A stretch of 64,000 nucleotides of DNA from Leucobacter sp. UT-8R-CII-1-4 (GCF_030010235.1 NZ_JASCRS010000003.1:186001-250000), one strand, 5' to 3'; shown: positions 8,262-17,813, numbered from the stretch's first letter. Notes: generated by a model not told the origin, from the sequence alone. A program made the numbers and translations.

Positions 8262-10250
8262 GTGCCTCGATCCCTCCGCATTCTCGCGCCCGCGGTTCTG
8301 CTGGCCGCAACTCTGGTCTTTTTGTACATTGCGCTCTCAATTGGCGGGGCCGCAAACGAGCGAAGCCTGCTCGACCCGGGCTCCGTAGTCCGCTACGGCA
8401 TCCCCATCTCGCGCAGCATCATGAATATCGGCATGGCCGGCATGATCGGTGCGCTTGTGATGGTCGTCTGGGCACTCGCAAGCGACAAAAAAGAAACACG
8501 AATTGCGATGGATCTTGCCTCCGGCAGCGCTGCCGTGGTGACGGTCGCAGCCACTGCCGCACTGATCTTCACCTACGCAGATGTGCTTGGCAAGCCACTC
8601 TCGGGCGATGCGGTATTCGGTGCGGGCCTCGCACAGTTTGTTACCGAGATCGAACTCGGTCGCTATTGGCTGATACTCGTGCTGCTCGCTGCAGTCACGA
8701 CAGTGCTCTGTTTCGCGGTGCGCGACCGTCGATTGGTGCTGCTCACGCTAGTAGTCGCAATCACCACGACCTTCCCGATTGCATCGCAGGGTCACGCGGC
8801 AGGCGCTGCGAATCACTCGCAGGCAGTGAACTCGCTGCTAGTGCACTTGATTGGTGCCGCGGTCTGGCTTGGCGGGCTCATCACCCTGGTGTTCGTTGCG
8901 AAAGCGGTGGATCGTGCCAGGCTGGCAACCCTGGTTGAGCGGTACAGCACGCTCGCGTTCTTCGCGTTTATTGGCGTCGCTTCTTCGGGAGCAGTAAGTG
9001 CGTGGATGCGCGTTGGCAACCTCGATCAGCTTTGGAACACCGGGTACGGCAAGATCGTGCTACTCAAGGTCGCGACGCTGGTGGCGCTTGGAATTTTCGG
9101 CGCGATTTGGCGTCAGCGAGCAATCAAACGGATTCCCGGCGAACGAGGCGGACGCGTATTTGCGTGGCTCATTGTCATGGAACTCGGCGTTATGGGTGCA
9201 GCAAGCGGTCTTGCTTCGGCGCTCGGTCGAAGTGCAACCCCGGTGGCACTCGAATCTGCGCGTGAAACCGGTGCACTCGATGTTCCGCCAGCCGTGTGGC
9301 TTACCGGAGACCCGCTGCCGCCAGAGCTCACACCAATGGGCTACATCACCGAGTGGAAATTTGACCTGGCCTGGGTGCTGGTCTGCGTCTTTGGTGCGCT
9401 GCTCTACGTCGCCGGCGTGATGCGTCTGCGCCGTCGCGGTGACAAGTGGCCTATCGGCCGCACCATCTCCTGGCTTACCGGTCTCGCCCTACTGTTCTAC
9501 ACCACCAACGGTGCGCTGAACGCGTATGAACAGTACCTGTTTAGCGTGCACATGCTTGGTCACATGATGCTGACCATGCTGATCCCACTCGTGTTGGTGC
9601 TCGGTGCGCCCGTCACGCTTGCACTGCGTGCCGTGCCGAAGCGCGACGATGGATCATGGGGCGGACGCGAGTGGATTCTTTGGATGGTGCAGACGCCATA
9701 CTCCAAGTTCATCACGCACCCGGCTGTCGCCGCAGTAATCTTTGCCGGATCGCTCTGGATCTTCTATTTCACGCCGATCGCGCGTTGGGCAGCTGAAGAG
9801 CACGTAGGTCACCAGTGGATGATTATTCACTTCCTGATCTCGGGTTACCTCTTCAACCTGTCAATGATCGGCATTGATCCGGTGCCGTATCGATTCCCGT
9901 ACCCGCTGCGTATCGTGACGCTGTTCGCGACAATGGCTTCGCACGCGTTCTTCGGGGTCACGATTATGACCGGCAACGGTTTGATGATGGCCGATTGGTA
10001 CGGTGCTATGGGCCGAACCTGGGGATCGACGCCGCTTGAGGATCAAAGCACAGGCGGAGGAATCGCCTGGGGTATCGGTGAGCTGCCGACGCTGACGCTC
10101 GCGTTGATTGTGGCGATTCAATGGTCGCGCAGCGACGAGAAAGAACAAAAACGCAAGGATCGTGCGGCGGATCGTTCGGGTGAGGCTGAGCTTCACGCCT
10201 ACAACGAGATGCTCGCGAAGCACAGCGTGCGTGACAATAAGCAGCGTTAA
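8262..10250 (+). CDS. CopD-CtaG fusion: copper transport/cytochrome c oxidase assembly protein
   Basis: A 662-residue polytopic membrane protein with two fused domains. The N-terminal half (to about residue 330) is CopD-like, with the His-bearing helix HSQAVNSLLVHLIGAAVWLGG, and is expected to move copper across the membrane. The C-terminal half (about 390-630) is CtaG/caa3-assembly-like, with HMLGHMMLTMLIPLVLVLGAP, GHQWMIIHFLISGY and ASHAFFG carrying candidate copper-ligand histidines. The cytoplasmic tail is highly charged. The GTG at 8262 gives MPRSLR before the first helix. This fusion is usual in actinobacteria and supplies copper to the terminal oxidase. It stands alone, with a repeat cluster upstream. 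Confidence 0.9.
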   Translation: MPRSLRILAPAVLLAATLVFLYIALSIGGAANERSLLDPGSVVRYGIPISRSIMNIGMAGMIGALVMVVWALASDKKETRIAMDLASGSAAVVTVAATAALIFTYADVLGKPLSGDAVFGAGLAQFVTEIELGRYWLILVLLAAVTTVLCFAVRDRRLVLLTLVVAITTTFPIASQGHAAGAANHSQAVNSLLVHLIGAAVWLGGLITLVFVAKAVDRARLATLVERYSTLAFFAFIGVASSGAVSAWMRVGNLDQLWNTGYGKIVLLKVATLVALGIFGAIWRQRAIKRIPGERGGRVFAWLIVMELGVMGAASGLASALGRSATPVALESARETGALDVPPAVWLTGDPLPPELTPMGYITEWKFDLAWVLVCVFGALLYVAGVMRLRRRGDKWPIGRTISWLTGLALLFYTTNGALNAYEQYLFSVHMLGHMMLTMLIPLVLVLGAPVTLALRAVPKRDDGSWGGREWILWMVQTPYSKFITHPAVAAVIFAGSLWIFYFTPIARWAAEEHVGHQWMIIHFLISGYLFNLSMIGIDPVPYRFPYPLRIVTLFATMASHAFFGVTIMTGNGLMMADWYGAMGRTWGSTPLEDQSTGGGIAWGIGELPTLTLALIVAIQWSRSDEKEQKRKDRAADRSGEAELHAYNEMLAKHSVRDNKQR

Positions 10251-10261
10251 GGGCGGGTGAG

Positions 10262-10301
10262 ACCCTGCGATCTCCTGCGGGGCCGCAGGAGATCGCAGGG
10301 T
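10262..10301. terminator. Perfect 19-bp hairpin between convergent genes
   Basis: Positions 10262-10280 and 10283-10301 are exact reverse complements with a 2-nt centre. There is no T-run. It lies between the CopD-CtaG gene and dcd and probably ends transcription from both sides. Confidence 0.7.
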
Positions 10302-10313
10302 GACCGGTGGCTA

Positions 10314-10919
10314 CTAGCCGCCGAGCGAACCCTCTTCGGTCACGGTGACATCAGTCTTATGGAAGTTCTGGTGCGAGCGTGAGGCGGTTGGGCCACGCTG
10401 GCCGAGGTAGCGCGAGTACGTTGCTCCGGCACCGTATGGTCGCTCGGCGGGGCTTGAAAGCTTGAAGAAGCAGAGCTGCCCGATCTTCATTCCCGGCCAT
10501 AGTCGAATTGGCAGGGTTGCCACGTTTGAAAGTTCGAGGGTGACGTGGCCCTCAAACCCTGGGTCAATAAAACCAGCGGTCGAGTGGGTGAGCAGACCGA
10601 GGCGGCCGAGCGAGCTTTTGCCCTCAAGCCGCGCAGCAATATCGTCAGGCAGCGACACTTTCTCGTAGGTTGAGCCGAGTACAAATTCGCCCGGGTGCAG
10701 AATGAAGCCTTCTTCGGGGTCAACCTCGATCAGGCGGGTCAGCTCTGGCTGATCTTCAGCCGGGTTGATCACCGCGTACTTGTGATTATCGAAGAGGCGA
10801 AAGTACCGGTCGAGGCGCACGTCAACACTCGATGGTTGCACCATTTCGGAGTCGCTCGGGGAAAGCCCGATGCGTCCGGTAGCGAGTTCGGCCTTGATGT
10901 CTCGATCTGATAGCAGCAC
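10314..10919 (-). CDS. dcd: dCTP deaminase (likely dUMP-forming)
   Basis: A 201-residue cytosolic enzyme of the dUTPase/Dcd family that deaminates dCTP for thymidylate synthesis. Family motifs are all present: MLLSDRDI at the start, [32 protein letters not shown], and [16 protein letters not shown] with the catalytic glutamate. Actinobacterial homologues such as the Mycobacterium tuberculosis enzyme also hydrolyse the triphosphate and yield dUMP; the same is likely here but not shown by sequence alone. The start is a GTG at the conserved N-terminus. It is convergent with the CopD-CtaG gene. Confidence 0.95.
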   Translation of the reverse strand: MLLSDRDIKAELATGRIGLSPSDSEMVQPSSVDVRLDRYFRLFDNHKYAVINPAEDQPELTRLIEVDPEEGFILHPGEFVLGSTYEKVSLPDDIAARLEGKSSLGRLGLLTHSTAGFIDPGFEGHVTLELSNVATLPIRLWPGMKIGQLCFFKLSSPAERPYGAGATYSRYLGQRGPTASRSHQNFHKTDVTVTEEGSLGG

Positions 10920-10956
10920 ATCACCATTCTAGGTTGGCCGGCATGCCATTGACGAT

Positions 10957-11664
10957 CTAAAGTGTGTCGCGGATTTCTGCGGGAATTGGCTCAGTGATGG
11001 CAAAGAGCAATTCCGCGAGCTGATCGCCGAGCCCGTCAAAACTGCGGAGTGTGGTGTTTCCATTCAGGGCGGCGGCGCGCAATTCGCGCTCGTACACGCC
11101 GCTCAGGAGCGGCATGGCGTTTTCGCTTGGCAGTGAGAACCTGCGGCCGGCTACGCCGATTACGTGCGCGACGGCCTCGGCAACTTCTTCGTAGAAGCGC
11201 TGCATGAATTCCAGGTATTCACCGGCAATTGATTGGTCGCGCATGGCGAGAAGGAGGAACTCTGTCTCGAGCACGAACCAGGTGGTTGCATCGGTTTCGG
11301 GCATAAAAAAGTCAGCAACGTAACCGGCGACAGCCTCGGGTCCGAGGCTTGGCCCGCACTCGCGAAGCTCCGGTTCGAGCACTGCCGATTGTGCTTTGAG
11401 GTGCGCAATGCGGCGGCCAAATTCTCGTTCGAGCAGGGTGAGAAAAAGCTGCTCTTTGCTCTCAAAGTTTGAGTAAAACGCACCCCGAGTGAACCCGGCT
11501 CGAGTGCAGATTGCCTCGACAGATGCGCCTTGCAGGCCGGCTTCGCGAAAGGCTTCTGCCGCAGCTTCGAGGAGGCGATCCCGCGTAGCTTGCCGACGTG
11601 CGCTCGGCGTCAGTACCGGAACGGTAGCTGTCGGAACGCTCAGTCTTTCATCAGCAATAGCCAT
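10957..11664 (-). CDS. TetR-family regulator of the adjacent MMPL operon
   Basis: A 235-residue TetR repressor. The helix-turn-helix is RLLEAAAEAFREAGLQGASVEAICTRAGFTRGAFYSNFESKEQLF, near residues 30-75. I place the start at the ATG at 11664 (MAIADERL), because an upstream in-frame ATG at 11697 would put the dyad operator inside the coding region; neither has a clear ribosome binding site, so leaderless translation is possible. It is divergent from the MMPL-YhgE operon with the operator between them, the classical layout for local repression and autoregulation. The ligand is unknown, perhaps a lipid or a drug exported by the pump. Confidence 0.85.
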   Translation of the reverse strand: MAIADERLSVPTATVPVLTPSARRQATRDRLLEAAAEAFREAGLQGASVEAICTRAGFTRGAFYSNFESKEQLFLTLLEREFGRRIAHLKAQSAVLEPELRECGPSLGPEAVAGYVADFFMPETDATTWFVLETEFLLLAMRDQSIAGEYLEFMQRFYEEVAEAVAHVIGVAGRRFSLPSENAMPLLSGVYERELRAAALNGNTTLRSFDGLGDQLAELLFAITEPIPAEIRDTL

Positions 11665-11667
11665 GCT

Positions 11668-11707
11668 CGATACATTACTGTATTCATTTGGATACACAAC
11701 TGTATCG
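11668..11707. promoter_or_regulatory. Dyad operator between the TetR and MMPL genes
   Basis: CGATACA at 11668-11674 and TGTATCG at 11701-11707 form the outer dyad. Inside it lie further GTAT/ATAC half-sites (ACTGTATTC and GGATACACA). Its place between the divergent genes fits the TetR binding site. Confidence 0.7.
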
Positions 11708-11741
11708 ATAGTCCCAACGCCCTCACCCCGGAAGGCACACT

Positions 11742-14501
11742 ATGTCGTCAATGCTCTACGCCCTTGGGCTCCGAGCGACCAAGGCTAAAGTTCTGGTCTT
11801 GGTTATTTGGCTTGCGATTCTTGCGCTGCTTGGTGCGGGTGCCGGCTTCCTCTCAAAGGGAGCCGACGCGCCGATCACCATTCCCGGCACTGAATCACAG
11901 GCAGCAATCGACACCCTCGGTCGCACCTTCCCCGAGGTGAGTGGAACAAGCGCCACAATTATTGTGGTTGCCCCTGAGGGGCAGCGCGTAGATCGTGATC
12001 CGATCCGCGCCGAAATTAAAGACGCAGCAGCGAAACTCGAGAAACTCGACACCGTCACCGCGGTATCGACCCCCTTCGCTGAACTCGCACCCAGCGGCTT
12101 GAGCGACGACAAACAGGCAGCCCTGCTCACCATCCAAATGGAGGCAACGGCAACCGACGTACCAGTCGAAACCGCCGACGGCATCAAAGCTGAAGCAGAG
12201 CGACTACGCGCCGAACTGCCATCGGGCAGCGAAGTCTCATACGGTGGCGACGCCTTTTCAATGGCGATTCCAGGGTTCTCGGCCACCGAAGCCATCGGCG
12301 TAATTATCGCCTTCATCGTGCTGCTCTTCACCCTCGGCTCCCTTGTAGCGGCGGGGATGCCGCTACTCATCGCAATTTTGGGTGTTGGCATTTCAGTCGC
12401 GGGCATTTACTTCACCACCGCATTTATTGACATGACCTCGACCACGCCGATGCTTGCGCTGATGCTTGGACTAGCCGTCGGTATCGACTACACACTCTTT
12501 ATTGTCAGTAGGCATCAAGAGCAATTACGAGCCGGTGTCGAAATGCGAGAGAGCATCGCGCGAGCCACAGCGACCAGCGGCTCGGCCGTGGTGTTCGCCG
12601 GCCTCACCGTGATTATTGCCCTCGTGGGTCTCTCCGTCGCAGGTATTCCGTTCCTGACAGCGCTCGGTGTCGCCGCGGCCGCCGGTGTCGCAATCGCGGT
12701 ACTGATCGCAGTAACCCTGACACCAGCAGTGCTCGCAATGGCGGGAAACAAGATCCTGTCAAAGAAACAGCGCAGACTGCTCGCACAGGGTGAAGTTGCA
12801 GGCCAAGCCGAAGCAGCTGAAAGTGGTGCAAACGCGTCCGCTCAAGACGCGAAACCGGTCACCGTGAGCAAAGCGGATCGATTCTTCGGCGGCTGGGTGC
12901 GCGCGGTTACCGCGAAGCCGCTCATCACCGTAGTGCTCGTCTTGATCACGCTTGGCGCTGCAACGATCCCAGCGTTCGGCCTGCGTCTCGCGCTGCCCGG
13001 CGCCGAGACACTTGAAGCAGACAACCCCGCTCGAATCACGTACGAGCTCACCGGCGAACACTTCGGTGAGGGAGCAAATGGCCCGCTATTGCTCACGGGT
13101 TCGATCATTTCGAGCACCGACCCACTCGGCCTAATGGAAGACCTAGCCGACGAAGTACGCGCGCTACCCGGCGTCGCGGAGGTGCCCCTGGCCACGCCAA
13201 ACCAGGGTGCCGACACTGGCATCATTCAGGTGATCCCAGAAGAAGGCCCACAGGCAGAGAGCACGGCAGCGTTGGTAGCCGAACTGCGTGCACACCATGA
13301 CGAATGGCTTGATAAATACGGTGTGAGCCTCGCTGTGACCGGCTTCACGGCGGTCGGAATCGACGTCTCACAGTTGCTACTTGAAGCACTCGTACCGTTT
13401 GGCATTCTCGTGGTCGGACTCTCACTGATTCTGCTCGCAATGGTGTTCCGCTCGGTTTGGGTGCCGATCAAAGCAACACTCGGATACGTGCTCTCAGTCG
13501 GGGTTGCCTTTGGCGCCGTGGTCGCCGTGTTCCAGTGGGGTTGGTTCGCCGACCTCTTGAACGTGCACCACGCCGGCCCGGTACTCAGCTTTATGCCGAT
13601 CATCCTGATGGGTGTGCTTTTCGGACTTGCCATGGACTACGAAGTGTTCCTCGTCTCGCGTATTCGCGAAGAAGTGGTGCACGGTTCAGACAGTAGTTCG
13701 GCCATTAAACGAGGCTTTGTTGGCTCAGGGCGAGTGGTAACCGCTGCAGCGATCATTATGTTTGCCGTGTTTGCGGCGTTCGTGCCAGAGGGTGATCCAT
13801 CGATCAAGGTGATTGCGCTCGGGCTCGCGGTCGGCGTGTTTGTAGACGCGTTTATTGTGCGTATGACACTCGTGCCCGCCGTACTGCAGTTGCTCGGTGA
13901 CCGCGCGTGGCGCATGCCGCGCTGGCTCGACAAGATACTCCCTGCTTTTGACGTTGAGGGTGAGGGTCTTGCACGCGAACTCGCGCACGCTGAGTGGCCA
14001 GCAGATATGCCAGGCGCGAGGATCGCCAGCTCAAACTTGACACTGCCTGGAGCGGGCAGAATCCCCGATCTTCGGATCGCCCACGGCGAAGCTCTGCAGC
14101 TTGACCCGGCTGATCCGCGCACCCAGGCACTTGCTGCGGTACTTACCGGCCGCGGTGCCCTGAAAACGGGCACGCTTAAGGTCGCTGGGCTACTGCTGCC
14201 TGAACGGGCCGCCTCGGTCCGTATGCGCTCGGCCTGGGCCAACCTCGACACACTCGAAGAGGCGTACCAGGACCGGCCAGAACTGATCGTTATCGATCTG
14301 CGAAGTGTGCACGCAAGACCGTTGCGCCCGCTGCACGCCGGATCGGGGAATGAGATTTATGTGGTGATCGGCACCGTACAGCAGACACAAGCCGTGCTGC
14401 CGGCCGAATACACCATTCGAGAGGGATTCGCTGGGGCGCCGCCGGCAACGGAAGAGCCAGCGGTCGCCTGGACAGCGGCAACAGAGGGGGGCGCGCTATG
14501 A
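11742..14501 (+). CDS. MMPL-family transporter with an extra C-terminal domain
   Basis: A 919-residue membrane exporter of the MMPL branch of the RND superfamily, with two halves, each an extracytoplasmic loop and six helices. Typical pieces are the first helix after MLYALGLRATKAKVLV, the motif GLAVGIDYTLFIVSRHQEQL near residue 245, and its second-half twin MGVLFGLAMDYEVFLVSRIREE near 625. The membrane part ends near residue 720. About 200 further residues follow. Within these, 756-870 read like a worn ABC ATPase: a Walker-A-like place LDPADPRTQALAAVLTGR, a GTLKVAGLLLPE strand and a Walker-B-like LIVIDLRS, with the catalytic residues lost. A GGAAGG site precedes the ATG. It overlaps the next gene by 4 bp. 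Confidence 0.92.
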   Translation: MSSMLYALGLRATKAKVLVLVIWLAILALLGAGAGFLSKGADAPITIPGTESQAAIDTLGRTFPEVSGTSATIIVVAPEGQRVDRDPIRAEIKDAAAKLEKLDTVTAVSTPFAELAPSGLSDDKQAALLTIQMEATATDVPVETADGIKAEAERLRAELPSGSEVSYGGDAFSMAIPGFSATEAIGVIIAFIVLLFTLGSLVAAGMPLLIAILGVGISVAGIYFTTAFIDMTSTTPMLALMLGLAVGIDYTLFIVSRHQEQLRAGVEMRESIARATATSGSAVVFAGLTVIIALVGLSVAGIPFLTALGVAAAAGVAIAVLIAVTLTPAVLAMAGNKILSKKQRRLLAQGEVAGQAEAAESGANASAQDAKPVTVSKADRFFGGWVRAVTAKPLITVVLVLITLGAATIPAFGLRLALPGAETLEADNPARITYELTGEHFGEGANGPLLLTGSIISSTDPLGLMEDLADEVRALPGVAEVPLATPNQGADTGIIQVIPEEGPQAESTAALVAELRAHHDEWLDKYGVSLAVTGFTAVGIDVSQLLLEALVPFGILVVGLSLILLAMVFRSVWVPIKATLGYVLSVGVAFGAVVAVFQWGWFADLLNVHHAGPVLSFMPIILMGVLFGLAMDYEVFLVSRIREEVVHGSDSSSAIKRGFVGSGRVVTAAAIIMFAVFAAFVPEGDPSIKVIALGLAVGVFVDAFIVRMTLVPAVLQLLGDRAWRMPRWLDKILPAFDVEGEGLARELAHAEWPADMPGARIASSNLTLPGAGRIPDLRIAHGEALQLDPADPRTQALAAVLTGRGALKTGTLKVAGLLLPERAASVRMRSAWANLDTLEEAYQDRPELIVIDLRSVHARPLRPLHAGSGNEIYVVIGTVQQTQAVLPAEYTIREGFAGAPPATEEPAVAWTAATEGGAL

Positions 14502-16414
14502 GCGCGGGAGTAAGCCGGCTGCGTGGCAGCAAAGCTGTGAACTGGCGAACAATTCTGGGACTGCTCTTGGTTCCGCTCACAGCGGCCGGGGTGCTGCTCT
14601 GGGGGCTGTGGAATCCAACTGACCGACTCGAGACCGTGACCGCGGCTGTCGTGAATCTCGACGAGCCCGTTACCGTTGATGGCCAAATGGTGCCACTTGG
14701 GCGGGTGCTTGCTGGCGAACTGATCGACGGAGAAGCCGAAACGAACTTCAGTTGGCAACTCACCGATGAAGAAGACGCTGAAAAAGGTCTCAAAGACGGT
14801 CGATACGCCACTGTCGTCACGATTCCAGAAAACTTCTCTGCGGCGGCAACTTCGGCATCGAAAGACGTAAAGAAGGCCCAAAAGGCAACGATCGATATTC
14901 AGACAAGCGATCGCGGGCGACTGCTTGACTCAGCGCTCTCGAACATTGTCACCAGCACCGCAACGAGTGTGCTCAATGCCCAGCTTGGCGAGCAGTTTGT
15001 TGGCGGAGTATTTGTTGGCATGAACGAGATCGGCAAGGGAATAAGTGGAGCAGCCGATGGCGCAACGCAGCTCGCCCACGGCGGGGCTGCGCTTGCTGAC
15101 GGTGCTGACCAGTTGGCGAGTGGTGCCAACGAGCTGGCGAGCGGTACGCAGCAGCTGGCAAGTGGAACGCGAGACCTCGCGACCGGTACAGCCGCGATTG
15201 CCGGTGGAGTAGGCGGAATTGCCGCCGGAGCACACGGAATTTTAAACGGTGATGGCTCTCAGGGGAATCCAGGTCTGAACTCTGTTGCTGCGCAACTCGG
15301 TAGTTACACGGCTGGAGTGAGCGATGCAGTCGGAAAGCTGCAAATGGGGCTCGAGGGCGCGGTCGGATCTTTACAACAATTGCGTGCTGCAATTGAAGCT
15401 GATCTTGTTCCAGTTGATGACAAGGCTGCCGCGCTTGCCGGGCTTGACCAGTTGATTGCTGGGCTCACTGATCCGGAATCCGCGGCCCAACTGGAAATGC
15501 TTAAGAGTGCTGGCCCGCTGCTTTCAGCCGGCGTGAGTGGTTACGCCGGCGGCTTAGGCGAGCTGGCGAACGGCGCAGATCAGCTTGCTGGTGGTGCTCG
15601 ACAGGTGTCTGACGGCGCCGCCGAACTCGCGGCGGGCACGCCGACACTTGCTGCAGGTACTTCGCAACTCGCAGGCGGTATCACCGGGCTTGCCGATGGC
15701 GCACACAAGGCAGCCGACGGCAGTACCGAACTCGCAGACGGCCTGCACAAGGCAGCAGACGAAATTCCGAACTACTCAAAGGCCGATCGTGAGCGCCTAG
15801 CCGAACTTGCGACCAAACCGGTTGAAGCAAAGGGCGCAAGCGATGAGCTTTTCAACGCGGCCGGTGTGCCGCTCTTTGCCGGTATCGCGCTTTGGGCCGG
15901 CGCTTTCGCCTCGTTCCTCGTACTTGCACCGCTCTGGCGTCGCACCCGTGAGGCCGCTCGCGGGGTGGGTTATGTGACTATGCGAAGTGCCTGGCCGGCG
16001 GCTGTCATCGGGGCCGTGCAGGGCGCTGTGGTTGGTGCAATTCTGCCAATTCTGATGGGCTACAGCTTCACTCAGGGGCTCGGCTTCTTCGGTATTGCCA
16101 CCCTCGCAGGGCTAGCGTTCTCGCTTGTGAACCAGGGTCTGTCAGCGCTATTGGGCGGATTCGGAAGGTTCCTTTCTTTCGCCCTGCTGGTGATTGCATT
16201 CGCCATCGGTGTGATTTCGACCGCGCCGCCACTGCTTCAGGCAATTGGCGACGCGAGCCCAATCGGTGCGCTGTTTGACGGTTTCCAAGCCATTGCGATG
16301 GGCACGGGCGGTGCGGGCATGACAGCGTTCTTGCTCACGCTCTGGGCGCTAGCTGGTCTCGGACTCACTGCGCTCGCGGTCGCGAGACAGCGCAAACGCT
16401 TGAGCGAGGTCTAG
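14498..16414 (+). CDS. YhgE/Pip-family membrane protein
   Basis: A 638-residue membrane protein related to YhgE and the phage infection protein Pip. One N-terminal helix (about 17-38) is followed by a large extracellular part and five or so C-terminal helices (about 450-630), ABC-2 permease-like. The outside part has two tracts of Ala/Gly-rich short repeats (ADGADQLASGANELASGTQQ and similar), near residues 190-260 and 350-430, expected to form long helical hairpins. It starts at an ATG overlapping the MMPL stop (ATGA), so the two are translated together and controlled by the TetR repressor. It ends on a CTAG shared with the convergent gene. The role is probably as partner of the exporter; this is inferred from context. 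Confidence 0.9.
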   Translation: MSAGVSRLRGSKAVNWRTILGLLLVPLTAAGVLLWGLWNPTDRLETVTAAVVNLDEPVTVDGQMVPLGRVLAGELIDGEAETNFSWQLTDEEDAEKGLKDGRYATVVTIPENFSAAATSASKDVKKAQKATIDIQTSDRGRLLDSALSNIVTSTATSVLNAQLGEQFVGGVFVGMNEIGKGISGAADGATQLAHGGAALADGADQLASGANELASGTQQLASGTRDLATGTAAIAGGVGGIAAGAHGILNGDGSQGNPGLNSVAAQLGSYTAGVSDAVGKLQMGLEGAVGSLQQLRAAIEADLVPVDDKAAALAGLDQLIAGLTDPESAAQLEMLKSAGPLLSAGVSGYAGGLGELANGADQLAGGARQVSDGAAELAAGTPTLAAGTSQLAGGITGLADGAHKAADGSTELADGLHKAADEIPNYSKADRERLAELATKPVEAKGASDELFNAAGVPLFAGIALWAGAFASFLVLAPLWRRTREAARGVGYVTMRSAWPAAVIGAVQGAVVGAILPILMGYSFTQGLGFFGIATLAGLAFSLVNQGLSALLGGFGRFLSFALLVIAFAIGVISTAPPLLQAIGDASPIGALFDGFQAIAMGTGGAGMTAFLLTLWALAGLGLTALAVARQRKRLSEV

Positions 16415-17679
16415 ACGAAGTGCAGCTGGGTGAGCTCGCACACCTGGAACTGATCATCGACAACGGGTACAAGGCCCCAACGATCGAGGGTGGTGCAGGG
16501 GTGCGAGACACCCAGCTCAACTAGTTCGCCAACACGCGGCAGAGCTTGGGCGTCGTATTTCGTGGGATCAAAACTCACGAAGGCGTGTTGATCGGCCAAT
16601 TGAGTAATGGTGCCAGAGAAGGCGCGAGCGTTGTCTCCATTGCGTGCACGCACGCCAAGCACTGCGGGCAGGTCGGCGTCAAAGCCAACATCGCGTCGAC
16701 CGCAGAGCAGCAGTGCTAGTCCAGGTTCGGGCATGCTCAATACGGGCGCCCACACTCGAATGGCTGAGGCGAACTTGGGGGAGTTTGAGATTTCGCGCGC
16801 GGCAGGGCCGGTGCGTGCATACAGGCCGTTGTCGTAGGTGAGGTAGGCGCCGCTACGCAGCACGATTCGGTTGGGCAGAACGTTTCCGGCCTCGGTAAGC
16901 CCGCGGAACGCCTCATCAAAGTAGGCGCTGCCGCCAATGCTCACCCAGCAATCAGCGGCAACAAGATGCTCGTTTTCAAGCTGGGCCACCATGCTTGCCA
17001 TTGTGCAGGCAAAGTCATAAACACGTTCGGCTGCGACCACAGGTGTCGCGCCGCCCAGGGTGCCTTCATAGTTGGTGACGCCGGCGACTCGAACTCCTGG
17101 CGTGATCTTGGCGGTTCGCGCCAGCTCAATGAGCTCTTCGGCGCTGCGTGTGCCGGTGCGGCCACCAACATGGCCAAGTTCGAGCATCACATCGATCGGT
17201 CGTCTCGTCTCTGACTCCGCTGAGGTGTCAGCAAGCAACTGCAGGCCAGCTGCCGAGTCAACAGTGATGAAGCACTCAAATGCTGGGTCGGCAGCGAGCT
17301 CATTTCGCAACCACGCAATGGCTGAGGGTTCGACCAGTTGGTTTGCCAGGTAGAGGCGTGAGATACCGAAGTGTCGGTACACCCGCAGCTGCGTTGGGGT
17401 AGCCGCGGTAATGGCCCACGCGCCGGCCTTAAGCTGACGTTCGGCGAGTTCGACTGACATTGCGGTTTTGCCGTGCGGAGCGAGGTGTACTCCGCGGGCC
17501 TTTGTGTATTCAGCCATGGCAGCAATGTTCTGCGTGAGCGCAGAATCATTCAGACTGAGCTGCGGAAATTCGCGATTTTCGGCGAAGAGCGAGGTGCCAA
17601 TAATCTCTTTGGCCGTGTGCTCTTTGGCGAATGCCGGACCGAGTCCCTTGCCGAGAAAAAGTTCGGGGGCAGAATTCAC
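16411..17679 (-). CDS. Fold-type III PLP enzyme, D-serine dehydratase/D-threonine aldolase-like
   Basis: A 422-residue enzyme of the alanine-racemase-like family. The GTG at 17679 has a perfect AGGAGG 5 nt upstream; a longer in-frame reading to 17805 lacks a site. The PLP-binding lysine is K71 in LAPHGKTAMS. The C-terminal domain carries SHPCTTLDRWG, whose His-x-Cys matches the zinc site of eukaryotic-type D-serine dehydratase. Relatives deaminate or cleave D-hydroxy amino acids; many are named amino acid deaminases. It is the third gene after tryptophan dioxygenase and the amidohydrolase, 134 bp downstream of the latter, so its true substrate may belong to that pathway. It is convergent with YhgE. 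Confidence 0.8.
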   Translation of the reverse strand: MNSAPELFLGKGLGPAFAKEHTAKEIIGTSLFAENREFPQLSLNDSALTQNIAAMAEYTKARGVHLAPHGKTAMSVELAERQLKAGAWAITAATPTQLRVYRHFGISRLYLANQLVEPSAIAWLRNELAADPAFECFITVDSAAGLQLLADTSAESETRRPIDVMLELGHVGGRTGTRSAEELIELARTAKITPGVRVAGVTNYEGTLGGATPVVAAERVYDFACTMASMVAQLENEHLVAADCWVSIGGSAYFDEAFRGLTEAGNVLPNRIVLRSGAYLTYDNGLYARTGPAAREISNSPKFASAIRVWAPVLSMPEPGLALLLCGRRDVGFDADLPAVLGVRARNGDNARAFSGTITQLADQHAFVSFDPTKYDAQALPRVGELVELGVSHPCTTLDRWGLVPVVDDQFQVCELTQLHFV

Positions 17680-17813
17680 GGTGTCCTCCTGTGCTCGCGA
17701 CATTGCCGGTGCAAACTGCACCACTTCACAATTGTCGAAAATCTCGGTGGCACCTGGCAAGTGACGCCCCGACAACATCGGCACGGACTGATGGTGGGGC
17801 GGCACAGAGCCAG

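Noticed and set aside
17680..17805. N-terminal extension of the PLP enzyme
   Set aside because: The frame is open, but the GTG at 17679 has a perfect AGGAGG and the added residues do not look like the family.
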